From Pleurodeles waltl (lineage: Eukaryota; Chordata; Amphibia; Caudata; Salamandridae): a DNA stretch of 64,000 nt. Positions 63,801 through 64,000 of the stretch are shown in pieces. The notes below the pieces were generated by a model. The model was not told where the DNA came from, ran no database searches, and saw nothing but the letters and a program-made list of their open reading frames with translations. The DNA lies in contig NC_090445.1 in NCBI RefSeq assembly GCF_031143425.1, forward strand, positions 819,490,817-819,554,816. Direction: 5' to 3'. The position numbers were made by a program, and so were the translations under genes. Position 1 is the first letter of the stretch. Every line of letters begins with the position of its first letter.

Positions 63801-64000
63801 GCGCAGCAGCCGCCATATGAGGTAGGAGGGGTGGGAGGGGTCAGGTGGGGGTGAATGGGAGCTGGGGGGCGGGGCGTGCAGGAGGTCGCGGCGGGAAAGC
63901 GCGAGGGAGGGGGGGACAGGTAGAGTGAGAAGAGCTGGGGGAGGGGGGTGAGTGTTAGGAGGTTTAGGAGATAAGGGAGAAAGATAGGAGTAGGGTTGAG
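63801..64000 (-). repeat. Repeat unit 2 upstream of the LINE (cut by window end)
   Basis: Matches 62753-62970 almost base for base (ggcgtgcaggaggtcgcggc, gggacaggtagagtgagaag, gtgttaggaggtttaggaga), with a deletion of about 25 bp around 63950 and small indels. The unit continues beyond the window. Confidence 0.75.

Larger units (their letters stand above)
59578..64000 (-). mobile_element. L2/Rex1-like LINE, nearly intact ORF2, 5' side beyond window
   Basis: The 3' end (left edge) is gcgcgctttataaatgttaa followed by a (GATTT)3 tail in the LINE's sense, typical of LINEs ending in short repeats and not poly(A). ORF2 covers about 62626-59660. Further upstream the DNA becomes C/T-rich in the sense strand and repeats with a 1048-bp period. 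Domain order (EN then RT), the motifs and the short 3'UTR fit the CR1/L2/Rex1 group; the exact clade is not certain. It is much better preserved than the L1 copies in the window. Confidence 0.8.

Overview
The window is vertebrate nuclear DNA: a split gene with canonical GT/AG introns, surrounded by many kinds of transposable element. The only host gene I can support is the 3' part of COL17A1 (collagen type XVII alpha-1 chain, BP180, a transmembrane collagen of epithelial hemidesmosomes), on the + strand. Sixteen coding exons run from 2097 to 37689. The stop codon is at 37687-37689, followed by a 3'UTR of about 1.07 kb and a poly(A) signal at 38736. All visible introns are phase 1. The exons encode short Gly-X-Y blocks alternating with short helical interruptions, and end in a basic C-terminal tail. 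The 5' end of the gene lies left of the window.

The kb-scale introns are filled with short non-autonomous DNA elements whose termini resemble GGGCCTCAATTAC or GGGGCATATTT, several flanked by 3-bp TAA or TTA duplications. Together with Tx1-like L1, Penelope-like, L2/Rex1-like and hAT elements, this suggests an amphibian with a large genome, most likely a salamander or newt. That taxonomic call is inference; 'vertebrate' is secure.

Layout: 1-2096, intron with two MITEs. 2097-6756, exons 1-5 of the window. 6757-28332, exons 6-13 separated by introns of 0.1-4.2 kb holding hairpin-rich MITEs and a minus-strand L1-Tx1 3' fragment (20640-22460). 31662-32990, exons 14-15, with a hAT-like element between them. 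32991-37639, the last intron, which holds a decayed Penelope-like element (PLE). A 1.43-kb insertion containing a near-perfect palindrome (639-bp arms) sits in the PLE sequence encoding its reverse-transcriptase FIDD motif, flanked by 17-bp target duplications, and each arm carries a hammerhead-ribozyme-like motif. 37640-38757, last coding exon and 3'UTR.

From 38758 to 64000 I see no host gene. This part holds MITEs, a long decayed L1-Tx1 copy with both ORFs (about 44.5-49.9 kb), more L1 fragments, a 400-bp direct-repeat pair bracketing a 1.3-kb G/T-rich GGT/TTAGGG-like array, a tandem duplication of about 1.2 kb, and a young-looking minus-strand L2/Rex1-like LINE. The LINE's endonuclease-RT frame is broken by only two stop codons, and its 5' side runs into a purine-rich region repeated with a 1048-bp period beyond the window edge.
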